This document shows, one piece after another, positions 13,101 through 28,100 of a stretch of DNA of 64,000 bases. Positions within the stretch are counted from its first letter, which is position 1. Each line of letters opens with the position of its first letter. The translations under genes were made by a program, and so were the position numbers. The notes below the pieces were generated by a model that saw only the letters and a program-made list of their open reading frames with translations, was not told where the DNA came from and made no database searches. The DNA lies in contig CM056574.1 in assembly GCA_029721435.1 (NCBI GenBank), positions 5,077,501 to 5,141,500 of the forward strand. Direction: 5' to 3'. The stretch is from Gymnothorax reevesii (lineage: Eukaryota; Chordata; Actinopteri; Anguilliformes; Muraenidae).

Positions 13101-16100
13101 GCCGTAATTTGTTATTATTATATTTATTGTTTTCTGTTATTTATTATGTACATTTATATTTCTTACATTCTGTATTTTAAGCCTATCAGCACTTTGGTCG
13201 ACTGTGGTTGTTTTAAATGTGTTGCGCATAGAGGATCTTAGACAAGAGGGTCTATCATTGGAAAGATATGAAATGAGTTGAGTAAATTTAGCATTTTATT
13301 GCAAGCTTTAGTGAGCAACAAACCCAAAATTTGCTCAACGAGTTCCAAAACTCTCTTATGACAGGACCAAGAGTATACAATTCTGTTTATCAGGTAACTG
13401 AATTGCGTAATTTAATTGAAAACAAACGGAATTTCTGTTAGTGCTCTTTATGTGTTAGCATCGTACAAACTCCATCGCTCTGTTGGTTTTAGTCCGCCAC
13501 AAAGTCACGGACATTAGCGGGGCAGATAACAGAACAATCGTGCAAATTGTGATTCAAGCGCCAAATTTGGCATGGGTGTTCTCTATGGGGTACTTGTCAA
13601 ATCTGCCCGATTGGCCATTTGAAAATCCCAGATGGCGGCCGTTTTTTCAAGATGGCCATCAAAATGAACTTCTGAAGTCAGATTCTTTCATAGAAATGCA
13701 TGTATTTGGTCAATTTGAGTGATCTTGGTGTCAATGTGTGTGTTTTCAGACATGCTGGATCTAATTTTACAACTTAAAATGGCATCAAAGATGAATTTGT
13801 TCTTAATTCTGCTATTTTTGATTATTTTCGGGTGTAAAACAAACACCAATGCATCTCATCATACAAAAAAATTTTTAATGATAATTTTCAACCAAACAAA
13901 CACATACATTTAGTTTTGATACTTGCAACATACAGCACTTAGATCATACAAATCTGGCTGGCAATGTAGTAAATCAGTAGCAGAATGCATATCTATCATT
14001 ATACTGTAGTGAATGTCCCTGCAGAACATATGGTAATTAACAGAAAGATGAAATTAAAATGAATGAATGACCGTGGTATGCGTGGTCCTTTTGCATGTAC
14101 TTTTAGACGCTGTGTAATCAAGGCCAAGTAAAAACATCAGTATTCAAACATTAAGATCAATGTCATTTTCATGGCAAATACTCAAAAGTGTCCAGAGATG
14201 CAGTACTTGTGTATTTCTGTGCATCACTAATGCTCGCACACGCAGCTGCAGAGTCCTGTGCGTGACAGCCCAGAATGAGAAGATTTACATCTGCGGCTGC
14301 AGGCTTTCTTGCATGAACACTTTTGCAGTTCCCGGCAGCTTGCGGCAATTGGTGGAAGGGTCTTCCAACAGACCTGGCACATCTCTCCTTTCTGTGTCCA
14401 GCCCCAGTTAGCAGGACTGATGAATTCTGGATTGCGTATAGTTGCCTGGCCCCAGATGACTCCGGCCTGGTAGGCAGCACGTTTTGCATGTTCCTTGAGG
14501 GCTGCACGCGTTAGTGGGACGGCATCATAGGACCTCTGCTTACGAGCGAAGAGATCCAGCCGTGCCTTGTCGACACCAGTGGCTGCACTTGATCGGTTAT
14601 ACATGATGACAACAAATTCCTCCAGCGTCTGTAGGTCATCATCAGAAACCTCTGCTGGACAGTTGCTGAGCTTTTTGAAGGTTGCAGAAACCTCACCACA
14701 GACATCCCATGTCTGCCATGCAGATTTCTTTGCTTTCCCATGGAAAGAAGACACCACATCACAGCCTGTGAAAGCGTGTAAATACAGAATTCCACTGGAT
14801 CTCTCAGGTCCCATTGCAGAGACGACATCATAGACTGCCATGGAAGGAAGTTTTAGCTGTTGTCGTAGCAGGGTTGTGGTCTATGTTATCCACTGCTGAA
14901 GTGGTGAAAACATCCTTCCTCAGGGCTGGTAGGAAGACGGCCATCTTCCACATACTGGGATACAGCAGCCTCTCCCAGCTGGTCTGAAATTTCTCGGACT
15001 CTGTCATAGGAGATGTTCAGCCCATTCTCATGCAGGACGTCGATGAGCTGCCTCCTCCTCGTTTTAGAAAATACACACAAGTCAATATATGCAGCAAATG
15101 GTGTCTCCTCGTCCTTCGAATGTCTGTGGACATGAGATCCGGCCTTGTACTTTGCAAAACAGTTGTACTCTAGCAACTGTGCCATTGCAACATCAGACTT
15201 TGAGGCACCATTTTGGAGTTGGTACTTGATATCTGCTCCATGTTCAATCATGCAAACAAACTGTAGCAGAGACGGCGGTACTTCGGGGCTTCCATTGTAG
15301 AATGTGCTGATAAGACAAGAGATAAGATAAGATAATACTTTATTATACAAAGCAGGAAATTTGTTTTACATGTCACAGCTCAGTAAAACAGATAACAAAA
15401 ATATGTCATAAGCTAAAAAAACACAGATACAACACATTATATACAACATAAAACATAAAACATTCAGATGCTTATGATGGTTATTAAAAAGGCGTATACT
15501 TTGGGGTAAAAATGATTGGCGGGCTCCGTTTGTTCTTATTCTCGGCATTCTGAGACGGCGGTCAGAAGGTAAAAACATAATTCACATGTTTTGTATTCAG
15601 AATATATCTCGTAAGATTGAATTTACTTTTTTGAGGATTTGTTCCTCATAGGTAGTGCCGAGACTTTCCAAAGGGAGGCCTATAAGTTTACTTGATATGT
15701 TTATTTATTTTGTGCAATTTGTTTTTGTTTTGAACAGACTGAGATCCATACCAACACAAAAAGCTAAAAGTAAGAATGCTCTTGATGAAACAATTGTAAA
15801 ATATGCATAAAATGGTATTATCAATGTTAAAATGACAAAGTTGTCTTAAAAGATGTAAACGTTGCTGCCCTTTCTTGTAGATATAATCACAGTTTGATTG
15901 CCAGGTAAGCTTAGAGTCTATAATGATTCCCAAAGGCTTATACTCTAACACACTTTCTATTTCTTCTCCTTTGATAACAACTGGCTTCAATGGAAATTTG
16001 TTCTTCCTAAAGTCAATATGCGACTCTTCGGTTTTTGAAACATTTAAGAACAAGTGGTTGCTGTCACACCATTCAACAAATTTGGAAATTTCATCTTGAT

Positions 16101-19100
16101 AAGAAACCTCTGAATCATTGAGCAGCCCAGGCAGTGCGGCATCGTCAGCAAATTTAACAGTAAAACATGAATCCACAGAGCTAAAACAGTCATTTGTATA
16201 CAGAATAAACAGAATTGGCGAAAGAACACACCCTTGTGGAGCACCAGTCTTTGTAACACAAACAGATGAATGCTTATTATTTACAGTAACAAATTGGGAT
16301 TTATATAAACGAGTGGATCCATCTAACAGTATGTGTGTCAACACCAAGATTGACAAGTTTCTTCATTAAAATATGAGGTTGTATGGTATTAAAAGCAGAT
16401 GAAAAATCAATGAATAAAATTCTGACATAGTAACCAACAGTTTCTAAATGTTTATACACATTATTCAGTTGGGTCAAAGTTGCATCTTCCACGCCACGTC
16501 GGGGTCTGTATGCAAACTGTAACGGGTCCATTAAATTTTCAGTCTGTCTCAATAAGGAATTCTTCACTATTCTCCCCAAACATTTCATGGCAATCGACGT
16601 TAATGCTACAGGGCGGAAATCATTATTTACTTTAGGGTTCCGTTTCTTTGGCACTGGAATGATGTTTGACGTTTTCCAAATATTGGGGACGAAGTGAGTA
16701 TCTAAAGAAATTTGAAATAGTTTTTGGAAAATAGTAGCCAACTGTTCCTTACATTGCTTCAGAACAATCCCAAGTAGCCGCAAGCTTTCTGGGCCGCAAG
16801 CTTTCCGTATGTTGATTTGATTAAAAGAGGACAGTACATCACTTCTTGATATTTGTAGTGGATCGTCATCGTTGGGGAGAGTGTCCAATATATCCAGCCT
16901 TTCTTCGTCAAAGTCATGGGTGTCGAAGCGCGAATAAAATGTGTTGAGTTCATCAGCGTTGACGTTGGTTGAGGCAGCTTGAGTTTTCTTAGTTGACCCT
17001 GTGATGGTTTTCAGTCCTTGCCAAGCGTGACGGAGATTGTTGTCAGAAAACTGTCTTTCAATTTTATCTTTATATTTAAGTTTGCATTGTCCTGTTAATC
17101 GTGCAATTTCCCTTTGAGCTTTTTTGACCTGAAATCTGTCTCCAGTACAAAAGGCACGTTTCTTTTTAGTCAGAGCAGTTTTCAATTCTTTTGTAATCCA
17201 CGGCGTATTGTTAGAGTATATAGTCACAGTTTTGTTGGGTATGACAGTATCTACACAAAAGTTTATGTAACTTGTTACCACATCGGCGAGTTCATCAACA
17301 CCTGAACAACTGTCCTCAAAAACACCCCACTCCGTACAATCAAAGCAACCTTGAAGTTGCGTAATTGCGTCACTTGTCCATGTCTTTATTGTTTTTTTAA
17401 TTGATTTTTCTCGTTTTATTTTCTGTACGTATTTTGGGAATAAATAAACAGAATTATGATCTGAATTTCCAATGGGATGTTTAGAAACAGCTTTATATGC
17501 ACCCGCAATGTTACCATAACACAAATCAATGACTTTGTTGAGTCTGGTTGGGGTTTTGACATATTGCTGATAGTTAGGAAGTACATCCGTTAAAGTGCAT
17601 GAATTAAAATCTCCCAGGATGAATTTCGGCGAATCTGCTGATATCTTGTCCAGTTTATTGATATTAGAGTGAACAAAATCAGCTGCAACCTTAACGTCCG
17701 CACTTGGGGGTATATACACAAGAGTTATAAAAAGCTGACCAAATTCTCTTGGTAAATAGTAGGGTCTAAGAGACAAAGAGAGAAGTTCAATATTTTTGTT
17801 GCAGAAAGAATCTCTGATCACAAAGTCTTTGCACCCCTTTTGGTTAATGTAGATGCACACACCACCGCCTATAGATTTTCCCGTATTCACCGTATCTCTG
17901 TCCAAACGTATTGGAGAACCAAAACCAGAAATGTCTGATGAATCGTTAGTAACTTTATCACTCAGCTATGTTTCAGTGAAACAAAGTAGACCACTTTCTC
18001 TGAATTCGTAAGAGTACCTTGCACAAGCCTCCACTTCTGATATCTTGTTGTTGAGTGAACGTACTTTAGCCAAGAGGATTGGGGGTAACGGAGGTCTGTT
18101 TTTTCGAGATCGAATCTTCTGTCTAACACCACCTCTCTTACCTCTTTTACGTTTCTTGTTGTACGATGTCCCCTGTGAACAATCCGATGGTAAATCCAAA
18201 TGAATATCACTGATGTTAGTATATCCACTGAAACGTGGGAGCTCCTGACGTTCGTATCGTATCAGATGGGGGCGGCCATGATTGTTGACATCAATTGTAG
18301 TGGTCAGCATGGGATGACAAGTTGTGTCAATAACATCAACATTACACCAATAACTGTCAATTTGCTGCAACATCTTACTAGCATTCTGAATACTGAGACA
18401 CACAGTACGATCAGACGTTGGCAAAGGACCAGTGCCTGGAGTCCATCCGGAGGATGTGGCTGACAGATCAAACAAAGGCACTACCTCTACTACTACACTC
18501 TACACCCCAAAAACTAACCAACATTGGTATACACAAAGAAGCACTCATCCTAGCTGAAAATGCCAGAAAAAGTACCTTATTTTGCAAAAAAAAAGAAAGA
18601 AATATATTCATTTTAGGCTGCTTAAACTATAAAAATTGGATCCACCATGCAAAAAAACATAAATTTGGACACTAAGATCAGTCAAATAGATTAAACACAC
18701 ACATTTCTGTGAGGGAAACCATTCTCAACTCATACGTTTAGTGGCCATTTTCAAAAATGGCGGCCATCTTGGATTTTCAAGTGGCCAATCGGGTAGATTT
18801 TTTCAGTAGACCAATGGGAATGACCATGCCAAATTTGGTGCATGTATCACATTTTGCACGATTCTTATGCAAAATTGCTATTATCTGCCTCACTACATTC
18901 ATGTTTGAACTATCAACGGTTTGTAAAATCAGTCAACTGAGTAGCTACCTAATGTTAGCTCGCTAGCTCACTAACTATTGTTATATAATGGTTTTGAAAA
19001 ACTGCTGCCTGCATGCTGGTTAGCTAGCTAAGTAACGTAAACTTAGTTATATAAGTGGCTCATAAATAGCTTGTTACAGCTCTGAGCCTTACCCATTGAA

Positions 19101-22100
19101 CGAACATTGCACTTGGTATTCCGTTTGGCTAAGCATTAGTAGCGTGACATAACGCGGAGAGAGTTTTTCTTTCCTACAGTCTCAGCCAATGAAATTTTTG
19201 CAAGAGTGATATGTTCCTTGGGTAATATAAAAAATATGTCATGAGCTGGGTCATGGGAAAAGTACTACAATCATGTGATAAAAGTAAATTGACGTGAATT
19301 CACTTGACACTGGGGTCTTTTGGTTGCCCTTGTCATCAGTTCACTTCCTACAAGTTCAGTAAATTTCTTTCGGCAAAAGTCGTCTCTGTCCATTAACTTT
19401 TGAAACTGCTGTTTTCCTGTAGGTTGCTCGAGAGCAGTGACCCTGAGTAATGATGCCCGGGAGTGCATACGAAACTACTTTCCTGAGCGGAAATGCTTTG
19501 TGCTCGATCAGCCTGTTTCCAAAGACAAGCTGAGGCTCTTAGACCAACTGCCAGATTCCGAAGTCGACCCCCAATTTGTGGAGCAAACATCTGCTTTCTG
19601 CTGCTATATTTTCAACTGTTCCAAGGAGAAGACGATTAAAGGGGGAATCACGGTTACCGGGAGCCGTAAGTTTCATGGCTTTTATCATTATAACCTTTAT
19701 TTTACCTGGTAGTGAATTGAGATCATCGATCTCTTTTTCGAGCAAGACATTTTGGGATGGTGTCAGAATCACAGGCCCTTCAAGCTGTTCTATTTTGGTA
19801 TTTATCCATGTGGTGAGTGATTCACTGCTGAAATGTATGTTTGAACTCGAAGTGCATTTCCAGTATGAGTAAAATTACATTAAGCTTTTTTTAATTTCTT
19901 TCTCCAGTGCTGGGGAACCTGGCGGTGACGTACGTGGATGCCATTCGGAGCGGGAAAATTCCGTGTCTCGAGAACGCGGTGGAGGCACTGTCTAAGATCG
20001 AGAACTCGAAGGCGGTGGAGGAGTCTTTCGCCCTCTACAGGCAGCTGCTGGGAGAGCGGGTGGAACTGCACACCGAGACTCACGAGCAGCTCTCCAGAGC
20101 TCACGACGGCTGCCTGAAGGAGGTGCTGCAGCTCTTCATGAAACGCACCTTCAAGGACGAGGGCCAGAAATATCAAGAAGAGCTAATGGTTTGTTGGCCT
20201 GGCTTCTCTCAGTCATTAATAGCTGCCATGGCTCAATCACAAAATTGTCTTGGATTCAAGCTCTTTTTTTCTGCCTAGACTGGGCTTGTTTAGTATATTG
20301 GAGCCAATGATATATTCTCAAAAAGTGCAAATTATGCCTTCAGGCTCAAGAACACCAGGCAAGATCAGTCGAGCACTGAAAAATATTTAAATCCAAAACA
20401 ATATTGTTAACTATCATGTCATATTCATCATTATTTCACATCAAGGCAACAACCTGGATACAGGCAAATCTGTTTGCTGTCGGCTTAAAAGGGTCATCTA
20501 CCACTATCCGAGCCAAGTCCGCCTTTCTGCAAGTGAACTGCAGTTTATATAGTTTCAACATAGCTTGGATTCTCCATGTAAAGGGTGATGTAGGTTCGCA
20601 CCCTTGGGAACTCCTTTTTTGTGTTTAACTGGCCAAAATTTATTGCATTTGAATGGAGGAGGCAATATTCGCGTAAGCTTGAACCACTCTCCCTCTCCCT
20701 CTCCAAATTCTCCTGTTACCAAGACTAGAGGAAATTATCTCCTTAAGCCCTGAGCCTCTGGATTGAAAATAACATGCCCAAAATGAAATGACTGTATCTC
20801 TGCAACGAATTGGTCGATTTGATTAGTCTTGAATATCATAACAAAGGTAACACCTTGGGGATTTTTCTCATGGTGAGAAAAAAAATCACAAAAAAATCAG
20901 TGTATATTTCACAGAGTCAGAGTAAATGAAGATGGAACACAGCATAAATGAAAAACCTTTTTTGCACCAAGCAAAGTTTTACCTTTATCTGTCATTATTT
21001 TATCTGTCATTATTATTATTGTATGTAATTATTCAGTTGCAGTCTGAAACCCCTAAAAAATTACAGCACAGAATCTCACCATTATCTGTGCCTAGGTTTA
21101 TTCTACCCAAGTAAATCAGAGCAAAATTTTAGAGGTTTTAATTTGGGAATGTCTAGATGGCATCTCCAAGCTGAGACTGTGTGCCGTTTCATATTTCTCA
21201 GATATGAAACTGTAAAACTAATTTAATTTCACTTATATGTCACTGCAGGCATACATTCCTTCCAAATACAACCACTTTTTATTTTTTAGAATTAAATTTT
21301 TTAAATTATTTCTGCCAATCCTGTGGCCCATACAATTTCCCACTGAAAGATAATAAAACAAAGAAAATAAAGTTTGGCTCCAATGGAGCAGATTTATGAA
21401 AAAAAGCAGCACAGTAACCTAACTGCAACACAACATCAGCTCGCTAGAACTTCACAGTCAAATGGCCAATATACAGAATGAGTCGGGAAACATGTCACTC
21501 ACCCCACTTGTACTGTTGTGTTCGCAGTACTCACGTGGAATGGTACAAAGTTTCTGTCTGAAAACGACTTTGAAAACAACTGCTGAATATTTGGCGCATA
21601 ATTATACTAAAAATACTGTACATGGACTCAGTTTGATGCACTGGGAACCCAAGGCTCTAGCTCAGGCAAGCTTAATGTGATTAAGGTGGTTTAGCACTCG
21701 TTGGAAACATCAGAACGCAGAGAATCAAATGGATATGGGCAAAGTCTTATTGACAGCATCACAAGCCGATCACAGGGAGGAAAATACATTGCAAGCAAGC
21801 TGAATGCTGAGATCTTTGAAGCAATGCCCTGGGCGGAAAAAAAATGCTTGGAGACTGGAAGATCTAGTTTCGTTATAACACGGACACATTGGGCTAACAA
21901 TAGCAAGCACAGATTACCCTCAAACAATTTTTTTATAACAATATATCAAAGGTAAGAACATTTTCTGCTCATCTCTGCAGACTGTAAAGTGTATGTCTGC
22001 TGTTCTTTGAGTGTGGTGTTGGCTTTAAATGACAAGGCTTATATTGTTGGATTCTGTGGACTTTATATTTGAGGTATCTGTGATGATACGCTCAGGAACC

Positions 22101-25100
22101 TGACGCAAGAACCAAGCAGTGCAGTAGATGAGTTTATTAAGCGAGGGGGGAAACCCCCGCAGGGCAGAAGGCAAAGGTACGCCCTCAATCCAAAAATCAC
22201 AATCCAGAAGGGCAGAATCAGAGGCAAAAACCAGGGCAGCAATCACAGTACTCGTGGTTGGGCAAAAACAGGTTCAGTACACCGGCACAGGTTTGTCAGA
22301 GAAGCAAAAGCCAAAATTCAGTGGGCGTAATCCAAACCATTAGCAGGGCAGCAAAGACAATACTTGTAGTCGGGCAAAAAGGGTTCGTAAACAGATGCAG
22401 ACAATAGTACCACAAAGCAGAGCAGAGCAAAGTCGGACAGTCCAGTCAGAAGAGAAACACTATGAGTACAAGGTGAAGACGAGAGCAGCACAGGTAAACA
22501 AGAGAAACGTTCTGACAGGGAACTGCTGTGAGAAAACTGCTATTATACACATCCGGGAGGTCACATGCTAAACACAAAACAGGTGTAGGAAATCAGACTA
22601 ATTACAAAGGAAGCAAACATGAGGGAGAACCTAATCACATCAAATGGGCAAAAGCCAAAACGTGGACAGGGATCACAGGACAGCCTATAGACAGAACAAA
22701 CTGATCCGGTTAGGGATTTCTACCTGCACAGAGTGAGTGGCAGAACAGTGATTAGACAGGTGCAGAGAATCTGCTAGAAGCACAGCTAAGTAAATTGAGT
22801 GAAGGCAAGAGGCGGAGACTAGAACAGGGCGAATGCTGACAGATCGTTGGTCAATTAGTAGATTGCAGCTATACAATCCCGAGTGCTTATTAGTAAGTTA
22901 GTACTATATACAATGTTAGTCTTGGTTAGTAATTTAACAAAAACAACAAACTGTTAGTATTGGTTGGTAATCTAGAAAAAGCAAGATTAAGGAAGTAAAC
23001 GAGATTGGAAGGAATGTTTGAAATCCCAGAAACCATTAAATCACCCGAAAGTGAGGCACGCAATACTGGGGCTGTGAGCAATCACATGACATGAGACCAG
23101 ACAGGGGGAGACAAAGTGCAATGCATGGGTGAAAGCAAAACATGGACCGGAATAATAACAGGAATGGGGAAAATGGCAAAATACAAAACATGGCAAAACT
23201 AAACTAGACAAACAAGTAAGGTAACCAAATCACAATACACAATTCAGGGCATGGTCAGGCAATACATAGATCAGACAGAACCTCAAAAACATGGCAAACA
23301 GAGCAGAATCATTACAGTATCGTTTGTATGCATAGCAAAAATTCAGTGGAAATGCTAGTGATCAGCGCTGATATGATTTTATCCTTTGTTTGGCTTTGTG
23401 CTTACTTGCCTGCTTGGTGTTTGAATTGTGTTCGGTTGAGGTAAAAATGGTCAACATGAGCTTTTTGCCGGTTTTTCCACTTTTTGCGTAAAGTGGATAA
23501 ACCGCTTGAGATGTTGCGATTAGGAAACATACTGTATTTATCATGCGTAACGACTGCCCCTGGTACCGAGGGGGTTCCGGTTTTAGGGGTTTCTGCCATT
23601 CTGAATTAATTCTGCCATTATCTACTCACCCTCATGCCAGTTAAAATGAGGATGGAGTTTCTTAATCTGTGAAACACTGTGGGAGTATTCCAGTATTCCA
23701 TAGCGTCCTTCTGCAAAACAAAGAAAGTCTTTTGAGACGCGTTCATTCGACATTAGAGTACAGAAAATAGCCCAAAATGCATCATCCAAGTGTCCTGAAG
23801 CCAAACAATTGTGCCGTGGTCAGAAAAGACCCATAATGCACCATTATTTTGCACAAATCTTCACACCCTGCAGTTGGTTTCAAATTTATTGATGTGTGAA
23901 ACTGGCCTCACACTTATTCACGCTCCACTCCAGAGAATACAACCACTTCTTTATTTACAGTGCTACAGACTGACTTCAGTCCCTCACAACGCTCATACAA
24001 ATATCTTTCATACTCGGAATTCATTTGTTATTCCTTTTTTTGGAGCCTCTATATTTTATATCTTTCTTGTTGTTTGGTCCCCAGTCCTGCACACAATACT
24101 TACACTATGATCTAACAAAGGCCTGCCTTTTTGGTTTGGCAATAAAATCTGTCAGTAACATCAAGAAATTTTTTTTACGGAGGTGGCAATACTTTGTCAT
24201 TTGATCGAAATTGACTTTGTCAATTTGAATTTGAATTTTTTTGTAAATTTAATCTGGCGCGGCATCTTGCGATAGCTCTTATATTACATACATGCCAACT
24301 CTACCGCTTTTGGGGCTTTTTTTTCAGAATGAAACGCCCCGAAAGCAGTAGTCTACCGCTAATAGTGGTGGAGTTGGCATGTATGATTTTATGACAGTGC
24401 GCTTTCAACATAATGTCCAGAACTCAAAGTAAAATGTTATACAGTAATGTTCTGAAGCTCACATTATTATTGTCTCTGTCTCGGGCAGGAGCGAGTGAAG
24501 ACGGCGTACGACGCAAAGTGTGCCCAAAACGAGGAGATGTCGCAAAACCACTGCGCCGCTCTGCTCTTCCAACTGGAAACTGAGATGGACCCGGATGAGT
24601 CCTACATGAAGTCTGGCGGACACAAGCGCTTTAAGGATGACCTGATTAAATTAGTTGAAATCTACCGAAGAACCCTGAACAAAGGAGTGAAGGTAACCCT
24701 CTCCCAGACAACCTGTCGGCTTTTTACTGTGTTCCAGCGCCACAGATTCAGGTTCTTTTTCTTTTCGCTTTTGCCGCTCAGAGATGTAAATCACATGATT
24801 CTGAATTAGCAGCTGTGCACATGTTTTGGCCCAGTAGTGCATCCTTCTTTGATTCGCTCCCTAGGCTTGGTTTGGCTCACTCCAATGCCGGAAAAACCAG
24901 TCCTTCAGAATGATTTGTAGCATGCAAGTTTGTGTCATATGTATGTATTAGCATGCAGTAGCAGTTTGAAAATGTGTCTGGTGACGTGTGCATGCAGGGC
25001 CACAGTGGAGAATTCTCTTTAATGACCCGAATATTGTTATATTTAATGCCCCTATTATCATTTTGCAGGCAGAAAAAGCCCTCAATGACTACCTACTGCA

Positions 25101-28100
25101 GAAAAGCCAACAGGAGACAATGATTCTGACGGCCGACAGAAATTTGTCTGAGCAGCAGAGGCGCCTTGAGGGTGAGCAGGGACTGTGATGCAGGATTTTA
25201 GGTTGTGCGAGTTCTTGCTAACTGTAAGAAAACGGACGCGCATACTGTGACTCTGTTAAAATTTCATGACAGTTAGTTGGCTTATGTTTTCTCCTAAACG
25301 ACCCACGTGAAGTGCATACTGAAGATGATCGAAACTTCAATATGGTAAAATTCACTTAGTATATCGGTTAACCCTTTATGCGTTGTGTAAATTTTCAAGG
25401 AATTAAAGATGTAGTGATCCTGAATTGTTGAAAACCTATCATCTGTCAACTTGTTTAAAACAACTGCTTTTTTCAACAGCTCAGTATTACTACATTTTTA
25501 ACTCCTTGAGAATTTATTCAGCGCTCAAAGGGTTAACCCTTGTTATGGGAGGGGAGAGTGGGTGTTAAAATAACTCTCAGTTTAACACTCTGCTGATGCG
25601 GCCGGAGGGCTTAACTTTCAGGTCCCGCCAGAGCAATGTGAGGCTCCATGATTGAAGCATTATAAGACACCCTTCTGTGGTGTTAGGGTCCGAACGGACC
25701 CGCTTGAAGAATTTAAAATGGGATTAATGCCATCTAGTTTTTTTTTTTTAGAGTATGTGCTCATGGCAGCTATTTAAACACAAAGATACTGATGTTTGCC
25801 ATTTTAGCCAATTCTGAATTTCTCCTAGGAAAAAAGCTGCATCGGTGGTGTTAGGGTCCAAACGGACCCGGTATGGAAAAAGGGCTATAGACATCAGTTT
25901 GCTTCATAGAAATGCTCTTTGGACCACATGTGGCTCAATCAAGGTTTCATGTTTGATTAGACATTTCACTCACACACGGAGACACACGCGCGCGCGCACA
26001 CACACACACACACATAGGGACATAGGGCTACAGTTCAGTACAGTATACACCGTAATACAACATTCCCACGCCAACCCAGACGTATAGAGATACATATATC
26101 ATCTTCACTTAGATCCTTCGAACCTCCCTCTCCTAGGGCGCAGTTCCAGGCTAGATCCCTGTCCACACAGATCTTTGCCCAGGCTCCCCCAGGTTCAGAA
26201 CTCTGCCTTCTGCTTCCCGGTGTCTCCTTTTCGGAGCCCACCGATCACAGAAGCACCACTCGCCTACTGACGCATTCGCTTTTGGCTTGTGGTGGCCTGA
26301 CTGTACATTGAGCCGAGCTCGTGGAGGCCACCTCGTGGTGTTACTGCCCTCTGTGACCCGACCGGCCGGTGACCCAGTCGATAGCGATCCCCAGATCCCG
26401 TAGTGGTTACCAGCCACCCAGGTGGGAACCGACGGTCTGATCCCTACCCCACTTCGCTATGGGTATTGAAACTTTGACCGTTTTCACCAGCCTCGCCTGT
26501 TCACAGAGGTCGTACTTTGCGTCCCTCTGCTTTGGTGTGGGCTGTCGCCCACGTACCACGTGATGCCCACACACTTACATGTGACAACACGCCGACTAGA
26601 TGGTACCACGGCGGTATGTCAATTCATACTTCACTGGACACGGGGGCCTTAAGTCCTCTGCTCTGCACTATACTCTGTCATGGGTTAACTCCTCCAGACA
26701 AACTGCAGTCTGGCGGGAGGTAAAACCAAAATAAGGCGTACAGGACCCAGGTGCCAGGCTGATTAAAACAGGAGATTTAATAAAATAAAACAGGGAGCAG
26801 CCACAAAATATCAGGGTTAAAATACCATAAACTACTCGTAGGACCAAAATGCAGTGCCGTTGAGGACTGGCAACTGCCTGCCCGAAATACCCTCACCAAT
26901 CTCCTCCACCCCAACGAGCAGCAGGTGCAGCTCATTGAGGTGGAGAGAGAAAGTCACAGGGGAGGGGCTGTAAGGCCAAAACCCTTACTATACTCCATCT
27001 TTAACATGCCCTCGGAACTCTGTAGTCCCGCCGCCGCCTGTTGAGCACAAGATTCAAGGGGCCTAATCCCCTCCCTAATGGGGACTGTGGTTATGATGAG
27101 CTAATAAGTTTGTAATGAAGTACAAAACAAAACTGGATGATAATCCATATTTTTTGGGTTGGTTGCTCCTGAGTTATACACCGGGTCCATTTGGACCCAG
27201 AGTTTTTGTTAACACCAAAGGAAAATAAATAAATAAGCAGCGCACAAGAGAAGTGACTGAAGGTCATGATAGTACCAGGTGGTTTCTGAAAAAAGCAGTT
27301 TAAGAGCGAGGCCAGATTAGTAATGTGTGAATCATAGCTCTTGTGTTGGCAGTGAACATAAAACTGATTCAGGGTAATGAAGTGCGGGATGGACATGAAT
27401 GTGTTGCATTTAGGGTGCAGATTTTGTGTATTTTCCGTTACCAATAGTTGAACATGTTATTAATCAATAATTGATTGATCATTAATTTTTAATGAGATAC
27501 AAAACACTCGTCTTTTTCTCAGTTTAGGTTTTTGGCCAATTTAATTGAACAAACCTAGCAGCACATTAGTTTCGTAAAACGTTAATTCATGAAGCGCAAA
27601 CAATTGAAACATACAGAGAGGTAAAACAATGAGGCACTCACAGCTGCTCCCGTCCGCCTGTCTTCATTTAACAGACGGTGCCGCCAAAGAAAACTGCGTC
27701 ACATGGGGCGCAATTACCGCCATTTCTAAAGTGAGGATGTGGTTACATATGCACACAGTGGGAGCGTAAAAAAATCGTTCTTCATAAGTTATGCTGAACT
27801 CTGACATGGAATTGAGTGTTGAAGTGACGACACCTTGTTCCCATAGTAGCGATTTTCCTGGATCTAAACAATCATCATTTTTGCTATAGACCTACTGGAG
27901 GCCAACGCAATACCACTTCAAACAAACGTCAGCTAGCAAACTGACTTTTTATATGCCGTGTTCAATGCTCGATCAACGTTTAAGGGGTTTTCCACTTTAA
28001 ACACATACTTTGTACTATCTACCGCCATTTTAAAATTATGTGGCGTTTACATGAACAAAAGGCTACCACGAAACACAGAATTACCAAAACAGATGAGATA

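Larger units (their letters stand above)
13485..18925. mobile_element. long-TIR DNA transposon containing a nested LINE
   Basis: About 400 bp at 13490-13870 is an imperfect inverted match of about 18530-18920. Both arms carry aatcgtgcaaa, ccaaatttggcatgg, cccgattggcca, the 'agatggc' run and a ggat-c-aattt stretch in the same order. Between the arms lie a minus-strand protein remnant (14227-15350) and a LINE (15318-18481). Exact outer ends and TSD could not be fixed. Confidence 0.65.
20189..24488. other. gene A intron 6
   Basis: 4.3 kb without a gene. It contains the repeat at 22085-23320 and a small inverted repeat at 24287-24385. Open frames here are short and unremarkable. Confidence 0.6.

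Noticed and set aside
26100..26720. GC-rich open frames (about 68-88 codons) as a possible gene
   Set aside because: No recognisable domain, no splice context and conflicting frames on both strands; more likely repeat-derived.
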